From NCBI RefSeq assembly GCF_004912195.1, contig NZ_STGW01000013.1:45458-109457 (forward strand): 64,000 nt of DNA. Direction: 5' to 3'. The notes under the pieces are model-generated. The model worked only from the letters and a program-made list of their open reading frames with translations, was not told where the DNA came from and made no database searches. Shown here one piece after another: positions 46,794 through 60,189 of the stretch. A program made the translations under genes and the position numbers. The DNA comes from Nocardioides caeni. GTDB taxonomy: Bacteria > Actinomycetota > Actinomycetes > Propionibacteriales > Nocardioidaceae. Position 1 is the stretch's first letter, and the number at the start of each line of letters is the position of its first letter.

Positions 46794-47542
46794 AGGCCCA
46801 CCAGCTCCAGCAGTTGGCCGAGCTCGTCGTCGCCGAGCTCGCGCAGGGATCCGCCGCGCAGCGTGCCGAGCTCGACGGGACCGAAGCGGGTGCGGCTCAG
46901 CTGGCGCACCGGGTGCCCGAGCTCGTCGAGCAGGCGGCGCACGATGCGGTTGCGGCCCTCGTGGATCACGAGCTCGATGATCGACTTGTCGGCCGCGGTA
47001 TCGAGGACCCGGGCCCGGCGCACCTCGACGGGTCCGTCGTCGAGCGTCACCCCGGCCAGCAGGTCGGCGACGGTGCCCTTGGCGATCCGGCCCACGACCT
47101 CGGCGACATAGGTCTTCTCGACCTCGAAGGACGGGTGGGCCATGCGGTGGGCGAAGTCGCCGTCGTTGGTCAGCAGCAGCAACCCGGAGGTGTCGGTGTC
47201 GAGCCGGCCGACGTGGAAGAGGCGCTCGGGGCGCTCGGCGACGAAGTCGCTCAGCGTGCGGCGTCCCTCGGGGTCCGCCATCGTGGAGACCACGCCGCGC
47301 GGCTTGTTGAGCACGAGGTAGACGTGCTCGGAGACCGGGGGGAGTCGCTTTCCGGAGACCTTGATGACCGCGGTGCGCGGGTCGACCTTGGTGCCGAGGC
47401 GGGTGACGATCTCGCCGTCGACCTCGACCTCGCCGTCGAGCATCAGCTCCTCGCACCGACGGCGGGAGGCCACGCCCGACTGGGCGAGCAGCTTCTGCAG
47501 ACGGATCTGGCCGTCGTCGTCGACGGCGATGTCGCGGGTCAC
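46790..47542 (-). CDS. 23S rRNA pseudouridine synthase (RluB/RsuA family)
   Basis: 250 residues: an S4 RNA-binding domain (IRLQKLLAQSGVASRRRCEE) and the catalytic domain with GRLDTDTSGLLLLTNDG, in which the first Asp is the nucleophile. The end EGRNRIVRRLLDELGHPV is characteristic. The GTG start overlaps the scpB stop. Position between scpB and tyrA/cmk matches Rv1711. Confidence 0.94.
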   Translation of the reverse strand: MTRDIAVDDDGQIRLQKLLAQSGVASRRRCEELMLDGEVEVDGEIVTRLGTKVDPRTAVIKVSGKRLPPVSEHVYLVLNKPRGVVSTMADPEGRRTLSDFVAERPERLFHVGRLDTDTSGLLLLTNDGDFAHRMAHPSFEVEKTYVAEVVGRIAKGTVADLLAGVTLDDGPVEVRRARVLDTAADKSIIELVIHEGRNRIVRRLLDELGHPVRQLSRTRFGPVELGTLRGGSLRELGDDELGQLLELVGL

Positions 47543-48180
47543 TCGGTGTCCTCCGGGGCGGTACTCGTGGTGGTGCTCGTGGCGGTCTGGATCGGCTCGC
47601 TGGCGCCGACGGCCTCGGCCAGCTCGGCCTCCATCTCGGCCAGGTCGGGCAGGTGGGGGGCGAGCTCGGGCAGCTCGTCGAGGGAGACGACGCCGATGCG
47701 CTCGAGGAAGTAGGACGTCGTGCGATAGAGCGTGGCGCCGTGCTCGCCGTCGCGGCCGGCCTCCTCGACCAGGCCGCGGCTGATCAGGGTGCGCATCACG
47801 CCGTCGACGTTGACGCCCCGGACCGCGGAGACCCGGGCCCGGGAGACGGGCTGCTGGTAGGCGACGACGGCCAGGGTCTCGAGCGCGGCCTGGGTCAGTC
47901 GCGCCTGCTGGCCCTCGAGCACGAAGCCCTCGACGACGGCGGCGTAGGCCTCTCGTGTGTAGTAGCGCCAGCCGCCGGCGACGTTGCGCAGCTCGAAGCC
48001 GCGGTCCTGCTCGTCGTAGTCCGCCGCCAGGGCGCGCAACGCCTCGGCCACCTCCGGCGCGGGATAGCCGACCGCCGTCGCGAGCGCGACCTCGTCGAGA
48101 GGCTCGTCGGCCACCATCAGCACGGCCTCCAGTGACGGCCGCAGCGCAGCCACGGGCACCGGGAGCGACTCCTCAGTCAT
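47539..48180 (-). CDS. scpB: Segregation and condensation protein B
   Basis: 213 residues with two winged-helix domains: SLEAVLMVADEPLD, RGFELRNVAGGWRYYTR, and TQAALETLAVVAYQQPVSR with VRGVNVDGVMRTLISRGLVEE. ScpB dimerises and holds ScpA and SMC in the condensin complex. The Thr/Ser-rich C-terminal tail is disordered. The ATG overlaps the scpA stop by eight bases. Confidence 0.96.
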   Translation of the reverse strand: MTEESLPVPVAALRPSLEAVLMVADEPLDEVALATAVGYPAPEVAEALRALAADYDEQDRGFELRNVAGGWRYYTREAYAAVVEGFVLEGQQARLTQAALETLAVVAYQQPVSRARVSAVRGVNVDGVMRTLISRGLVEEAGRDGEHGATLYRTTSYFLERIGVVSLDELPELAPHLPDLAEMEAELAEAVGASEPIQTATSTTTSTAPEDTE

Positions 48181-49051
48181 CGGTCTTCTCCTCCTCGGGG
48201 GCGGCGACCGCCCCGTCGAACTCGTCGGTGATCAGCTCGTCGACGTCGACGTCGTCCTCGCCGGTCCAGCGCACGGTCAGCTCCCCCAGCGGGGTCACCT
48301 GGTCGAAGGCGACCGCGCCCTCGCGGAAGAGCTCGAGCAGCGACAGGAAGCGCGCCACGGTGGTCAGGGTGTCCGGTGAGTCACCGCACAGCGCCCGGAA
48401 GGTCATCGTGCCGCTGCGCCGCAGCCGGTCGAGCACGATCCCGGCCTGCTCGCGCACGCTCACCGTGGGGGCGTGGATGTGGTGCAGGGTGAGCTGCAGC
48501 TCGGGCTTGGGGGTCATCGCCTTCGCTGCGAGGGCCGCGAAGGCGTCGAGGCCGATCCCGATCAGGACCTCCGGCAGCAGGCCGGCGAACCGCTCCTCCA
48601 GCCCGACGGCACGCGGGAACCGCTTCGACTCGATCTGCAGCCGGGCGTCGAGCACGGCCGCCACCTGCTTGTAGGCCTTGTATTGCAGCAGACGGGCGAA
48701 GAGCAGGTCGCGGGCCTCGAGGAGCGCCAGGTCCTCCTCGTCCTCGACGTCGCCCTGGGGCAGCAGCCGGGCCGCCTTGAGGTCGAGCAGCGTCGAGGCG
48801 ACGAGCAGGAAGGAGGTGGTCTCCTCCAGGCCGGCGTCGTCGAGGCCGGAGAGCTGCTTGATGTGGGCGATGAACTCGTCGGTGACCTTCGACAGGGCGA
48901 TCTCGGTGACGTCGAGCTTGTGCTTCGAGATCAGGCTCAGCAGCAGGTCGAAAGGGCCCTCGAAGTTGTCGAGCCGGACGGCGAAGCCGGTGCCGGCATC
49001 GGCGCCGGTCTCCTGCTCCGCCTGCTCCTGCATGCCCTCATCCTCACTCAC
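48173..49051 (-). CDS. scpA: Segregation and condensation protein A
   Basis: 292 residues from GTG 49051 (286 from ATG 49033). The kleisin N-terminus FAVRLDNFEGPFDLLLSLIS and the following helices TSFLLVASTLLDLKAARLLP bind SMC; the C-terminal winged helix includes MTFRALCGDSPDTLTTVARF and LSLLELFREGAVAFDQ. GTG 49051 is favoured because GTGAGTGA overlaps the preceding stop, as elsewhere in this operon. Confidence 0.95.
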   Translation of the reverse strand: MSEDEGMQEQAEQETGADAGTGFAVRLDNFEGPFDLLLSLISKHKLDVTEIALSKVTDEFIAHIKQLSGLDDAGLEETTSFLLVASTLLDLKAARLLPQGDVEDEEDLALLEARDLLFARLLQYKAYKQVAAVLDARLQIESKRFPRAVGLEERFAGLLPEVLIGIGLDAFAALAAKAMTPKPELQLTLHHIHAPTVSVREQAGIVLDRLRRSGTMTFRALCGDSPDTLTTVARFLSLLELFREGAVAFDQVTPLGELTVRWTGEDDVDVDELITDEFDGAVAAPEEEKTDD

Positions 49052-49364
49052 GCAGGCGCCTGACCAGCGCGGAGTCCTCCCCTTCGGACTCGAGCCCCGC
49101 GAGGACGATGTGGAGGGCCTCACGGACCAGCCGGCCCCGGTCGACCGGGATCCCGAACTGGCCGCGCAGCACCAGCCGTGCCTGCTCCAGCTCGAGCAGC
49201 TCGGCGGCCGTGACGTAGACCGTGATCTTCTCGTCGTGCTTGACCCGGCCGCTCGGGCCCTTGGGCGCCTCCGGCGCCACGATCTGCTCCGGGGCGTCCG
49301 GGACCGCACGGACGGCAGGCTCCGACGTGGGCCGGAAGAGGTCGTCCGCGGTCGGCAGGCTCAC
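49044..49364 (-). CDS. Small ribbon-helix-helix-like protein between parA and scpA
   Basis: 106 residues. The first 45 are Pro/Ala rich and look unstructured. From about 47 the sequence reads KITVYVTAAELLELEQARLV, then RGRLVREALHIVLAGLES, the strand-helix-helix pattern of CopG/Arc-type DNA-binding proteins. It is coupled at both ends (GTGA with parA, GTGAGTGA with scpA). A DNA-binding partner of the ParA-like ATPase is a reasonable guess, in place of a ParB; no activity is known. Confidence 0.75.
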   Translation of the reverse strand: MSLPTADDLFRPTSEPAVRAVPDAPEQIVAPEAPKGPSGRVKHDEKITVYVTAAELLELEQARLVLRGQFGIPVDRGRLVREALHIVLAGLESEGEDSALVRRLRE

Positions 49365-50362
49365 GCGTCGAGGCACCGCAGGGCCACCTCCTTGGCGAGC
49401 TGCCGATAGGCCTCGGCACCGCTGGACCCGCTGGCATAGGTGGTGATCGGCTCCCCGACGACCGTCGAGTCGGAGAACTTCACCGTGCGGCGGATGACGG
49501 TGTGGAAGACCTGGTCGCCCCACGCCTGGACCAGGCGCTCGAGCACCTCGCGACCGTGCAGCGTGCGGCCGTCGTACATCGTGCCGAGGACGCCGTCGAC
49601 CTCGAGGCCGGGGTTGAGGCGCTGCTTGACCTTGTCGATGGTCGCCTTGAGGAGCGCGACACCCCGCAGCGCGAAGTACTCGCACTCGAGCGGGACGATC
49701 ACGCCGTGCGAGGCAGTCAGCGCGTTGACCGTCAGCAGGCCCAGGGACGGCTGGCAGTCGATGAGGATGACGTCGTACTCGGCGATCGCGGGGGCCAGCA
49801 CGCGCTGGAGGGTCTGCTCGCGAGCCACCTCGTGGACGAGCTGCACCTCGGCGGCCGAGAGATCGATGTTGGAGGGCAGCAGGTCCATGCCGGGCACGCC
49901 GGAGGGGACGACGACCTCGTCGAGGGTCGTCTCCGGGTCCATCAGCAGGTTGTAGATCGTCATGTCCATCTCGTGGGGGTTGAGCCCCAGGCCGACGGAG
50001 AGCGAGCCCTGCGGGTCGAAGTCGACGAGCAGCACCTTGCGGCCGAACTCGGCGAGCGCGGCACCCAGGTTGATGGTCGTCGTGGTCTTGCCGACGCCGC
50101 CCTTCTGGTTGCACATGGAGATCACCCGCGCGTTGCCGTGGGCCGTCACCGGCTTCGGCGTGGGCAGCACGGGCATCGGGCGCCCCGTCGGCCCGAGCTT
50201 GCCGGTGACCTCGCCGGCGGGCTCCGTCGCGACCTCAGCCGTGGGCTCGGACGCCTCTGGCGTGGTGGGGAATTGCAGGGTCATCGCGTCCTCCGAGCCG
50301 AGCGGGACCTGCACCCGCGGCGGCATGTCGGGTGCACTGGATCCTCCATAGATACCGACCAT
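49361..50362 (-). CDS. ParA/Soj family ATPase
   Basis: 333 residues. A Pro-rich N-terminal tail of about 70 residues precedes the deviant Walker A CNQKGGVGKTTTTINLG, then LLVDFDPQGSLSVGLG and ILIDCQPSLGLLTVNAL (Walker B). The tail is longer than in Soj. This is the second ParA type that sits with scpAB in actinobacteria (like Rv1708), not the oriC parAB. The start at 50362 is chosen because AAGGTGAGG lies just before it; ATG 50380 is possible. Confidence 0.9.
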   Translation of the reverse strand: MVGIYGGSSAPDMPPRVQVPLGSEDAMTLQFPTTPEASEPTAEVATEPAGEVTGKLGPTGRPMPVLPTPKPVTAHGNARVISMCNQKGGVGKTTTTINLGAALAEFGRKVLLVDFDPQGSLSVGLGLNPHEMDMTIYNLLMDPETTLDEVVVPSGVPGMDLLPSNIDLSAAEVQLVHEVAREQTLQRVLAPAIAEYDVILIDCQPSLGLLTVNALTASHGVIVPLECEYFALRGVALLKATIDKVKQRLNPGLEVDGVLGTMYDGRTLHGREVLERLVQAWGDQVFHTVIRRTVKFSDSTVVGEPITTYASGSSGAEAYRQLAKEVALRCLDA

Positions 50363-50401
50363 TGCCCTCACCTTTGTCATCGCGTGTCGTCGAGTGGTTG
50401 C

Positions 50402-50459
50402 GGGCTCCTTCCCCAGAGCCCGGGACCCTTCCATCCAACAATGTCGACACGGCGACATT
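50402..50459 (-). promoter_or_regulatory. parA leader: hairpin and dyad
   Basis: Two structures lie in the 132-base gap upstream of parA: a 7-pair stem (50401-50407 with 50416-50422) and a perfect 7-base dyad AATGTCG/CGACATT (50440-50446 and 50453-50459). Either may regulate parA-scpAB; nothing else is visible in the gap. Confidence 0.35.
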
Positions 50460-50494
50460 CGGGAGGCGCGCCGGGCGGGCCGAACGTCAGCTGG

Positions 50495-53026
50495 TCAGCT
50501 GGTCAGGCACTCCATCGCCAGGGTGCGTACGACGGCCTCGCCGGCCTCGTCGCTGGCGGCGAGGTCGACCTCGGCGCGGATCACCCAGTCGTGGTGGCCC
50601 TCCGGGTCGTGCAGGGTCTGGGTGGCGACCCACCGCCCGGCCGTCTTCTCGACCTCCAGGAGGGAGGGGCCGCGGGCGTCCGCGTCCGTGAGGAGCCGAT
50701 CGTGCTCGGCGTAGTAGTCGTCGATCGCCTGGTCCCAGTCGGACTGACCCCAGTCCGCGTCTCCGTGGGCCTGGTCGAGGGCCGCCAGGGCAGGGACGTC
50801 GTCGCGGGCGACGAGGTCGACCCGGCGCCACAGGGCGTTGCGGACCATGACGTCGAAGACCCGGCCGCGCTGGCTGAGCGGACGCGGAGGCGGCGGCGGC
50901 TCGTGGTGGCTGACGGCCTCCGATGCGTGGGCCGGGTCGTTGAGCGCCTCCCACTCGTCGAGCAGCGAGGAGTCGACCTGGCGGACCGTCTCCCCCAGCC
51001 ACTCGATGAGGAGCTCGAGGTCCTCGGTGCGGTGGGAGGCGGGCACGGTCTGCCGCAGCGCGCGGTAGGCGTCGGTGAGGTAGCGCAGGACCAGCCCCTC
51101 GGACCTGGCCACCTGGTAGCGCGAGACCAGGTCGGTGAACCCCATCCCCTGCTCCCACATCTCACGCACGACCGACTTCGGCGCCAGGGCGTCGGGGGCG
51201 AGCCAGGGGTGTCGCTCGCGGTAGGTCTCGAAGAGCGGCTCGAGCAGGTCGCCGAGTGGCTCGGGCCAGGTCACGTCCTCGATGAGGGCCATCCGCTCGT
51301 CGTACTCGACGCCGTCCGCCTTGAGCGCCGCGATCGCCTCACCACGGGCGGCGTGGCGCTGGGCCATCAGCAGCGGCCGAGGTGCCTCGAGCGTCGCCTC
51401 GACGACCGAGACCACGTCGAGCATGAACTCCGGGCTGTCGGGGTCGAGCACGTCGAGGACCGCCAGCGCGAAGTGCGACAGCGGCTGATTGAGCGCGAAG
51501 TCCTCCGGCAGCGCCTCGGTCAGCACGTAGCGGCGACCGAAGCCGTCGACCTGGTCGAGCCGGGTCAGCACCTCGGAGGTCACCAGGCTGCGCGCTAGCC
51601 GCACGGCACGCTTGGCCAGGCGCAGCTGGCTCTTGCGGTCCTCGTGGTTGTCGGTCAGCAGCCGCCTCATGACACCGAAGGCGTCCTCCTCACGGGAGAG
51701 CACGTTGACGAGCATCGAGTTGTCGACCTTCATCTGCGACTTCAGCGGCTCGGGCCTGCCCTCGACGAGCTTGTCGAAGGTCTGCTCGGTCCACACCACG
51801 GTGCCGGCCGGTGGCTTCTTCAGCTGTGCCTTGGAGCCGCGCTTCGCCTGCTTCTCGGCACTCATCGCCGCGTTCTTGGCCGCCGCCTTGGCCTTGGCCT
51901 TCTCGTTGTCGATGACGTGCGCGGGCGCCTGGACGACGACGTAGCCCGCCGTGTCGAAGCCCGCACGCCCCGCGCGGCCGGCGATCTGCAGGAACTCCCG
52001 GGTCCGCAGCACGCGCTGCCGGCTGCCGTCGAACTTGGCGAGGCCGGTGAACAGGACGGTGCGGATCGGCACATTGATGCCGACGCCGAGGGTGTCGGTG
52101 CCGCAGATGACGGTGAGCAGGCCCGCTTGGGCGAGCTGCTCCACGAGGCGGCGATAGCGCGGCAGCATTCCGGCATGGTGGACGCCGATCCCCTGCCGCA
52201 GCAGCTTGCTGAGCGTCTTGCCGAAGCCGGCGGCGAAGCGAACGGGGGCGAGCCGCTCGGCGATCTGGTCCTTGCGGTCCCGGGGCAACGCGGTGTCGAG
52301 GCGCCCGGGGCCGGCGAGCAAAGACACGGCGTGCTCGACGGCCGCCGCCTGGGTGAAGTGCACGACGTAGACGGGGCCCTGGCCAGTCGTCACCAGCTCG
52401 GTGAGCTTCTCCCCCATCGGGTCAAGGGACCAGCTGAAGTCGAGCGGCACCGGCCGCTCCGCCTGGTCGACGACCGAGGTGTCGCGGCCGTTGCGACGAG
52501 TCAGGTCGGCGGCGAGCCCGCTGACATCACCCAGGGTGGCCGACATCAGCAGGAACTGGGCCTGCGGGAGCTCGATGAGCGGCGCCTGCCACGCCCATCC
52601 GCGGCCCGGCTCGCCGTAGAAGTGGAACTCGTCCATCACGACCATGCCGACGTCGGCGGCCGCGCCCTCGCGCAGCGCGATGTTGGCGAGCACCTCGGCC
52701 GTGCAGCAGATGACCGGTGCGTCCGCGTTGACCGCGACGTCGCCGGTGAGCATCCCGACGTCGGCCGCGCCGAAGACCTCGACCAGGTCGAAGAACTTCT
52801 CGCTCACCAGCGCCTTGATCGGCGCGGTGTAGAAGGTCACCCGGTCCTCGGCGAGCGCCGCCATCGCCGCGGCCATCGCGACCAGCGACTTGCCGGAGCC
52901 GGTCGGCGTCGCGAGGACGACGTTGTCGCCGGCCAGCAGGGAGAGGATCGCCTCCTCCTGGTGGTCATAGAGCGAGAGGCCCTGCTCGTCGACATACTCC
53001 AGGATGCGGTCGTAGGCGTCAGGCAT
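50495..53026 (-). CDS. DEAD/DEAH-box RNA helicase with C-terminal DUF3516
   Basis: 843 residues. The helicase core has [13 protein letters not shown] (Walker A), [20 protein letters not shown] (DEFH in place of DEAD/DEVH), LMSATLGD and [14 protein letters not shown] Lys/Ala-rich linker (about 370-400) leads to a DUF3516 half. The plan resembles Ski2-like helicases; the actinobacterial function is unknown. The ATG overlaps the xerD stop (ATGCCTGA). Confidence 0.9.
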   Translation of the reverse strand: MPDAYDRILEYVDEQGLSLYDHQEEAILSLLAGDNVVLATPTGSGKSLVAMAAAMAALAEDRVTFYTAPIKALVSEKFFDLVEVFGAADVGMLTGDVAVNADAPVICCTAEVLANIALREGAAADVGMVVMDEFHFYGEPGRGWAWQAPLIELPQAQFLLMSATLGDVSGLAADLTRRNGRDTSVVDQAERPVPLDFSWSLDPMGEKLTELVTTGQGPVYVVHFTQAAAVEHAVSLLAGPGRLDTALPRDRKDQIAERLAPVRFAAGFGKTLSKLLRQGIGVHHAGMLPRYRRLVEQLAQAGLLTVICGTDTLGVGINVPIRTVLFTGLAKFDGSRQRVLRTREFLQIAGRAGRAGFDTAGYVVVQAPAHVIDNEKAKAKAAAKNAAMSAEKQAKRGSKAQLKKPPAGTVVWTEQTFDKLVEGRPEPLKSQMKVDNSMLVNVLSREEDAFGVMRRLLTDNHEDRKSQLRLAKRAVRLARSLVTSEVLTRLDQVDGFGRRYVLTEALPEDFALNQPLSHFALAVLDVLDPDSPEFMLDVVSVVEATLEAPRPLLMAQRHAARGEAIAALKADGVEYDERMALIEDVTWPEPLGDLLEPLFETYRERHPWLAPDALAPKSVVREMWEQGMGFTDLVSRYQVARSEGLVLRYLTDAYRALRQTVPASHRTEDLELLIEWLGETVRQVDSSLLDEWEALNDPAHASEAVSHHEPPPPPRPLSQRGRVFDVMVRNALWRRVDLVARDDVPALAALDQAHGDADWGQSDWDQAIDDYYAEHDRLLTDADARGPSLLEVEKTAGRWVATQTLHDPEGHHDWVIRAEVDLAASDEAGEAVVRTLAMECLTS

Positions 53027-53966
53027 CGCGCGCTCTCGGGTGGGCGGTCGCGAAGACCTCGCGCAGGTTGTCGACGGTGACCAGCGTGTAGACCTGCGTC
53101 GTGGTGACCGAGGCGTGGCCCAGCAACTCCTGCACCACACGGACGTCGGCCCCGCCGTCGAGCAGGTGGGTGGCGAACGAGTGGCGCAGCGTGTGCGGCG
53201 AGACGTCACGGGTGACCCCGGCGCACTCGGCCGCCTTGACCAGCACCGCCCACGCCGACTGCCTGCTCAGGCGCCCGCCGCGGGAGTTGAGGAAGAGCGC
53301 GGGGTTGGCCGCGGACACGAGCGCGGGTCGTCCCCGGACGAGATAGGCGGCCAGGGCCGAGCGGGCGTAGGAGCCGACGGGGACCAGCCGCTCCTTGCCG
53401 CCCTTGCCGCTCAGCAGCAGCGTGGCGTCGCTGTCGTCGGGATCGGTCAGGTGCCCGACGTCGTCGACGTCGAGGCCCACGGCCTCGGAGATCCGGGCCC
53501 CGGTGCCATAGAGCAGCTCCAGCAGGGCGCGGTCCCGCAGGGCCAGGGGCGTGTCGGGCGCGCCCGCCGCCTCGAGGATCGCCTCCACGTCGGAGAGCGG
53601 GAGTGCCTTCGGCAGTCGCTTGGCCGGCGTGGGCGGCTTCACCGCGGCAGCCGGGTCGATCCGGGCCAGGCCGTCGGCGACCGCGAACCGGTGGAAGCCC
53701 CGCACCGCCACCACCGTCCGCGCAGCCGAGGAGGCGCCGAGGGGCGGGTGGTGGGCGTCGCCCTCGCGCAGCCTCGTCTTGAACTCGGTGACCGTGGCCT
53801 CGGTGATCGTGTCGAGATCGTCGATGCCCGAGGCGACCAGGTGCTCGCGGTAGCGGCGCAGGTCGCGCCGGTAGGACGTCAACGTATTGGTCGCCAGCCC
53901 CTTCTCGACGGTGAGGTGGTCGAGGTAGGTGCGGATCGCCCGATCGATCGCACCCGGTTGACTCAC
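53019..53966 (-). CDS. xerD: Tyrosine recombinase XerD
   Basis: 315 residues. A SAM-like N-terminal domain ([20 protein letters not shown]) precedes the catalytic domain with Arg in GTGARISE, Lys in [28 protein letters not shown] and the Tyr nucleophile in VYTLV. With XerC it resolves chromosome dimers at dif. Position matches Rv1701, so it is the housekeeping enzyme rather than a phage integrase. Confidence 0.93.
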   Translation of the reverse strand: MSQPGAIDRAIRTYLDHLTVEKGLATNTLTSYRRDLRRYREHLVASGIDDLDTITEATVTEFKTRLREGDAHHPPLGASSAARTVVAVRGFHRFAVADGLARIDPAAAVKPPTPAKRLPKALPLSDVEAILEAAGAPDTPLALRDRALLELLYGTGARISEAVGLDVDDVGHLTDPDDSDATLLLSGKGGKERLVPVGSYARSALAAYLVRGRPALVSAANPALFLNSRGGRLSRQSAWAVLVKAAECAGVTRDVSPHTLRHSFATHLLDGGADVRVVQELLGHASVTTTQVYTLVTVDNLREVFATAHPRARDA

Positions 53967-53984
53967 CCGGTCAGGCTAGCGCGG

Positions 53985-55100
53985 TCAGCTCAGCGCGTCG
54001 GCCAGTGGCACCGACGCGATGCCGACGGCCTCGCCCACGGGGGCGTTCGTCAGCTCGCCGGCGTGGGTGTTGAGCCCGAGCGCCAGGCTCGCGTCGGCCC
54101 GGCATGCGTCACGCCATCCCTTGTCTGCCAGCGCGACGGCGTAGGGCAGCGTCGCGTTGGTCAGTGCGTAGGTCGAGGTGTGGGGGACGGCGCCCGGCAT
54201 GTTGGCCACGCAGTAGAAGGTCGAGCCGTGCACCGGGAAGGTCGGGTCGGAGTGGGTCGTGGGCCGGGTGTCCTCGAAACAGCCGCCCTGGTCGACGGCG
54301 ATGTCGACGAGCACCGAGCCGGGCTTCATCTGCGCGACCAGGTCGTTGCTGACCAGCTTCGGCGCCGCGGCGCCGGGGATCAGCACCGCGCCGATGACCA
54401 GGTCGGCCTCGGTCACCTGCTGCTGGATCGCGAGGCGCGACGACGCCAGGCCGTGGACCCGGTTGTTGTAGCGCCAGAACGACATCCGCAGCTTGTCCAG
54501 GTCGGTGTCGAGCAGTGTCACGTCGGCGCCCATGCCGAGCGCGATGTTGGCGGCGTTCTGGCCCGCCACCCCGGCGCCGATCACGACGACCTTGGCGTTG
54601 GCCACGCCGCCGACGCCACCCAGCAGCACGCCCCGGCCGCCCTGGGCCCTCAGCAGCGAGTGCGCGCCGACCTGCGGCGCGAGGCAACCGGCCACCTCCG
54701 ACATCGGATAGAGCAGCGGCAGCGCGCCGGACGGCAGCTGGACGGTCTCGTAGGCGATGCCGGTGACGCGGCGGCCGAGCAGCTCCTCGGTGAGCGGCTT
54801 GTCGGCGGCGAGGTGGAGGTAGGTGAACAGCACCTGCCCCTCGCGCATCCGGTGGTATTCCTGCGCGACCGGCTCCTTGACCTTGAGGACCATCTCGGCG
54901 GTCCCCCAGACCGCGTCGGCGTCGGGGACGATCGAGGCGCCCGCGGCCACGTAGGCGGCGTCCGCGATCGACGAGCCGGCGCCGGCTCCCGACTGGACGA
55001 CGACCTCGTGACCGTGGGCGGTCAGCTCGGTCACCCCGACGGGGGTGATGGCGACGCGGTACTCGTGGTCCTTGACCTCAGCGGGGATGCCGACGCGCAT
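53985..55100 (-). CDS. ald: Alanine dehydrogenase
   Basis: 371 residues. The pyruvate-binding N-terminus MRVGIPAEVKDHEYRVAITP and catalytic LHLAADKPL, together with the Rossmann loop VIGAGVAGQNAANIALGMG, are complete. The enzyme interconverts L-alanine and pyruvate with ammonia and NADH. In the M. tuberculosis order no ald gene lies between the NUDIX gene and xerD, so this is a lineage-specific addition to the block. Confidence 0.95.
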   Translation of the reverse strand: MRVGIPAEVKDHEYRVAITPVGVTELTAHGHEVVVQSGAGAGSSIADAAYVAAGASIVPDADAVWGTAEMVLKVKEPVAQEYHRMREGQVLFTYLHLAADKPLTEELLGRRVTGIAYETVQLPSGALPLLYPMSEVAGCLAPQVGAHSLLRAQGGRGVLLGGVGGVANAKVVVIGAGVAGQNAANIALGMGADVTLLDTDLDKLRMSFWRYNNRVHGLASSRLAIQQQVTEADLVIGAVLIPGAAAPKLVSNDLVAQMKPGSVLVDIAVDQGGCFEDTRPTTHSDPTFPVHGSTFYCVANMPGAVPHTSTYALTNATLPYAVALADKGWRDACRADASLALGLNTHAGELTNAPVGEAVGIASVPLADALS

Positions 55101-55109
55101 TCCGACAAA

Positions 55110-55707
55110 CTACGCCCGGGCCTGCCTCTTGCGCAGCACCTCGCAGGCGAGGACGACCTGGACCACCGGTCCGTCGGCCACGTCGCCGCGCAGGATCGCC
55201 TCGACCAGCTCGTCGAACGGGACCCAGAGTGTCTCCAGGTCCGCCTCCTCGTGCTCCAGCACGAAGTCGCCGCGGTCGCCCGCGCCGAGCCCCTCGGCCA
55301 GGAAGTAGTGGATCCGCTCGGCCGAGTAGCCCGGGGAGCTGAACGTGGACAGCAGCGGCGTCCACCGCTCCGCCGTCATCGCGGCCTCCTCGAGCAGCTC
55401 CCGTCGCGCCACCTCCAGCGGGTCCTCACCTTCGTGGTCGCACACGCCCGCCGGCAGCTCGATCAGCCGCTGCTGCGCCGCGTGCCGATACTGCCGCAGG
55501 CAGAGCACCCGGTCGTCGGCATCGATGGCCAGGACCACCGCGGCGCCCGGGTGCTCCACCACCAGGCGGCGGAAGGGCTCCTCGTCGTCGGCCCCGGGCC
55601 GTCGTACGACGTCGGCGCGGAGCGCGAGGATCCACGCATCGCGGTGCAGGTCGGTCGACGCGACGACCGGCCACGACGCCGGACTGTCCCGCACGCTCAC
55701 CGGATCA

Positions 55708-55718
<11 letters not shown>
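55110..55718 (-). CDS. NUDIX hydrolase (ADP-ribose pyrophosphatase type)
   Basis: 202 residues. The Nudix box runs EGEDPLEVARRELLEEAAM with preceding LIELPAGVC, matching the ADP-ribose pyrophosphatase subgroup; the Pro-Gly SSPGYSAERIHYFLAEG element about 16 residues after the box fits this too. Position behind pyrG matches Rv1700. GTG 55718 lies in a 13-base tandem duplication that also contains the pyrG stop. Confidence 0.9.
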
Positions 55719-59208
<3,490 letters not shown>

Positions 59209-59212
<4 letters not shown>

Positions 59213-60189
59213 TGCGGGTCCTCCCCTGCCACGGTGTCGATCTCCCGGGTGCGGTGGCGCTGCTCCGCCGTACCTCGCCAGCCCTCGACCGACAGCCCGA
59301 ACTTCGCGACGAGCCGATCGGTGAACGGCGCCTGGTGCAGCCGGACCAGCCGGATCGGCCGTAGACCGCGACTGACCTCGATGCGGGCGCCCGGCGGCAG
59401 GTCGACGCTGCGGCGACCGTCGCACCACAGGACTCCCGAGCCCTGGTTGCCCTCGAGGACCTCGATCGCGATGACCGATGAGGGCGCGACGACCATCGGC
59501 CGCGCGAAGAGGGCGTGGGCACTCAACGGCACGATGCACAGCGCCTCGACCTGCGGCCACACGATCGGCCCGCCGGCGCTGAAGTTGTAGGCGGTGGAGC
59601 CGGTGGGCGTGGCGCAGACGACGCCGTCACAGCCCCAGCGTGAGAGCGGTCGGCTGTCGATCTCGACGACGACCTCGAGCATCCGCTCCCGGGCGGCCTT
59701 CTCGACGCTCGCCTCGTTGACCGCGAAGGTCGTGTAGACGAGCTGGCCGTCGACGAAGGCCCTCACATCGAGTGTGAGCCGGTCCTCGGTGGTGTAGCGC
59801 TGGTGGACGATCGCGTCGATCGTGGCCGCGACGTCCTCCTGCTCGGCCTCGGCGAGGAACCCGACGTGGCCGAGGTTCACGCCCAGCACCGGTGTCAGCC
59901 GGGTGTGGGTGACCTCCGCGGCGCGCAGGATGCTGCCGTCGCCGCCGATGACCACGGTCAGCTCGCACCCGCGGCTGGCGTCGGTCTCGGAGTCGGTCAG
60001 CTCGACCGCGGGGTGATAGGCCTCCGGGTCGAGATCCAGGTCGTCGGCCTCCGCCTGCAGGAGGCGGACCACGATCCCGTGGGCGCTCAGCTCGCGCACG
60101 AACGATCGCGCGACGTCGCGCGCCTCCGGGCGCCTGGTGTGCGCGAGCACCAGGACGCGCCGCGGGGAGCTCGCCGGGACCGTCGTCAT
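59209..60189 (-). CDS. nadK: NAD kinase
   Basis: 326 residues. The GGDGS motif (VVIGGDGSILRAAE), NLGHVGFLAEAE, and TPTGSTAYNFSAGGPIV are complete. It phosphorylates NAD to NADP. The C-terminal extension of about 30 residues after the last domain strand is unusual in length but ordinary in composition. The ATG overlaps the tlyA stop (ATGA). Confidence 0.97.

Noticed and set aside
53019..53966. The tyrosine recombinase as the integrase of the left-end prophage
   Set aside because: It sits in the conserved pyrG-NUDIX-xerD-parA order and is over 50 kb from the phage genes, so it is housekeeping XerD.
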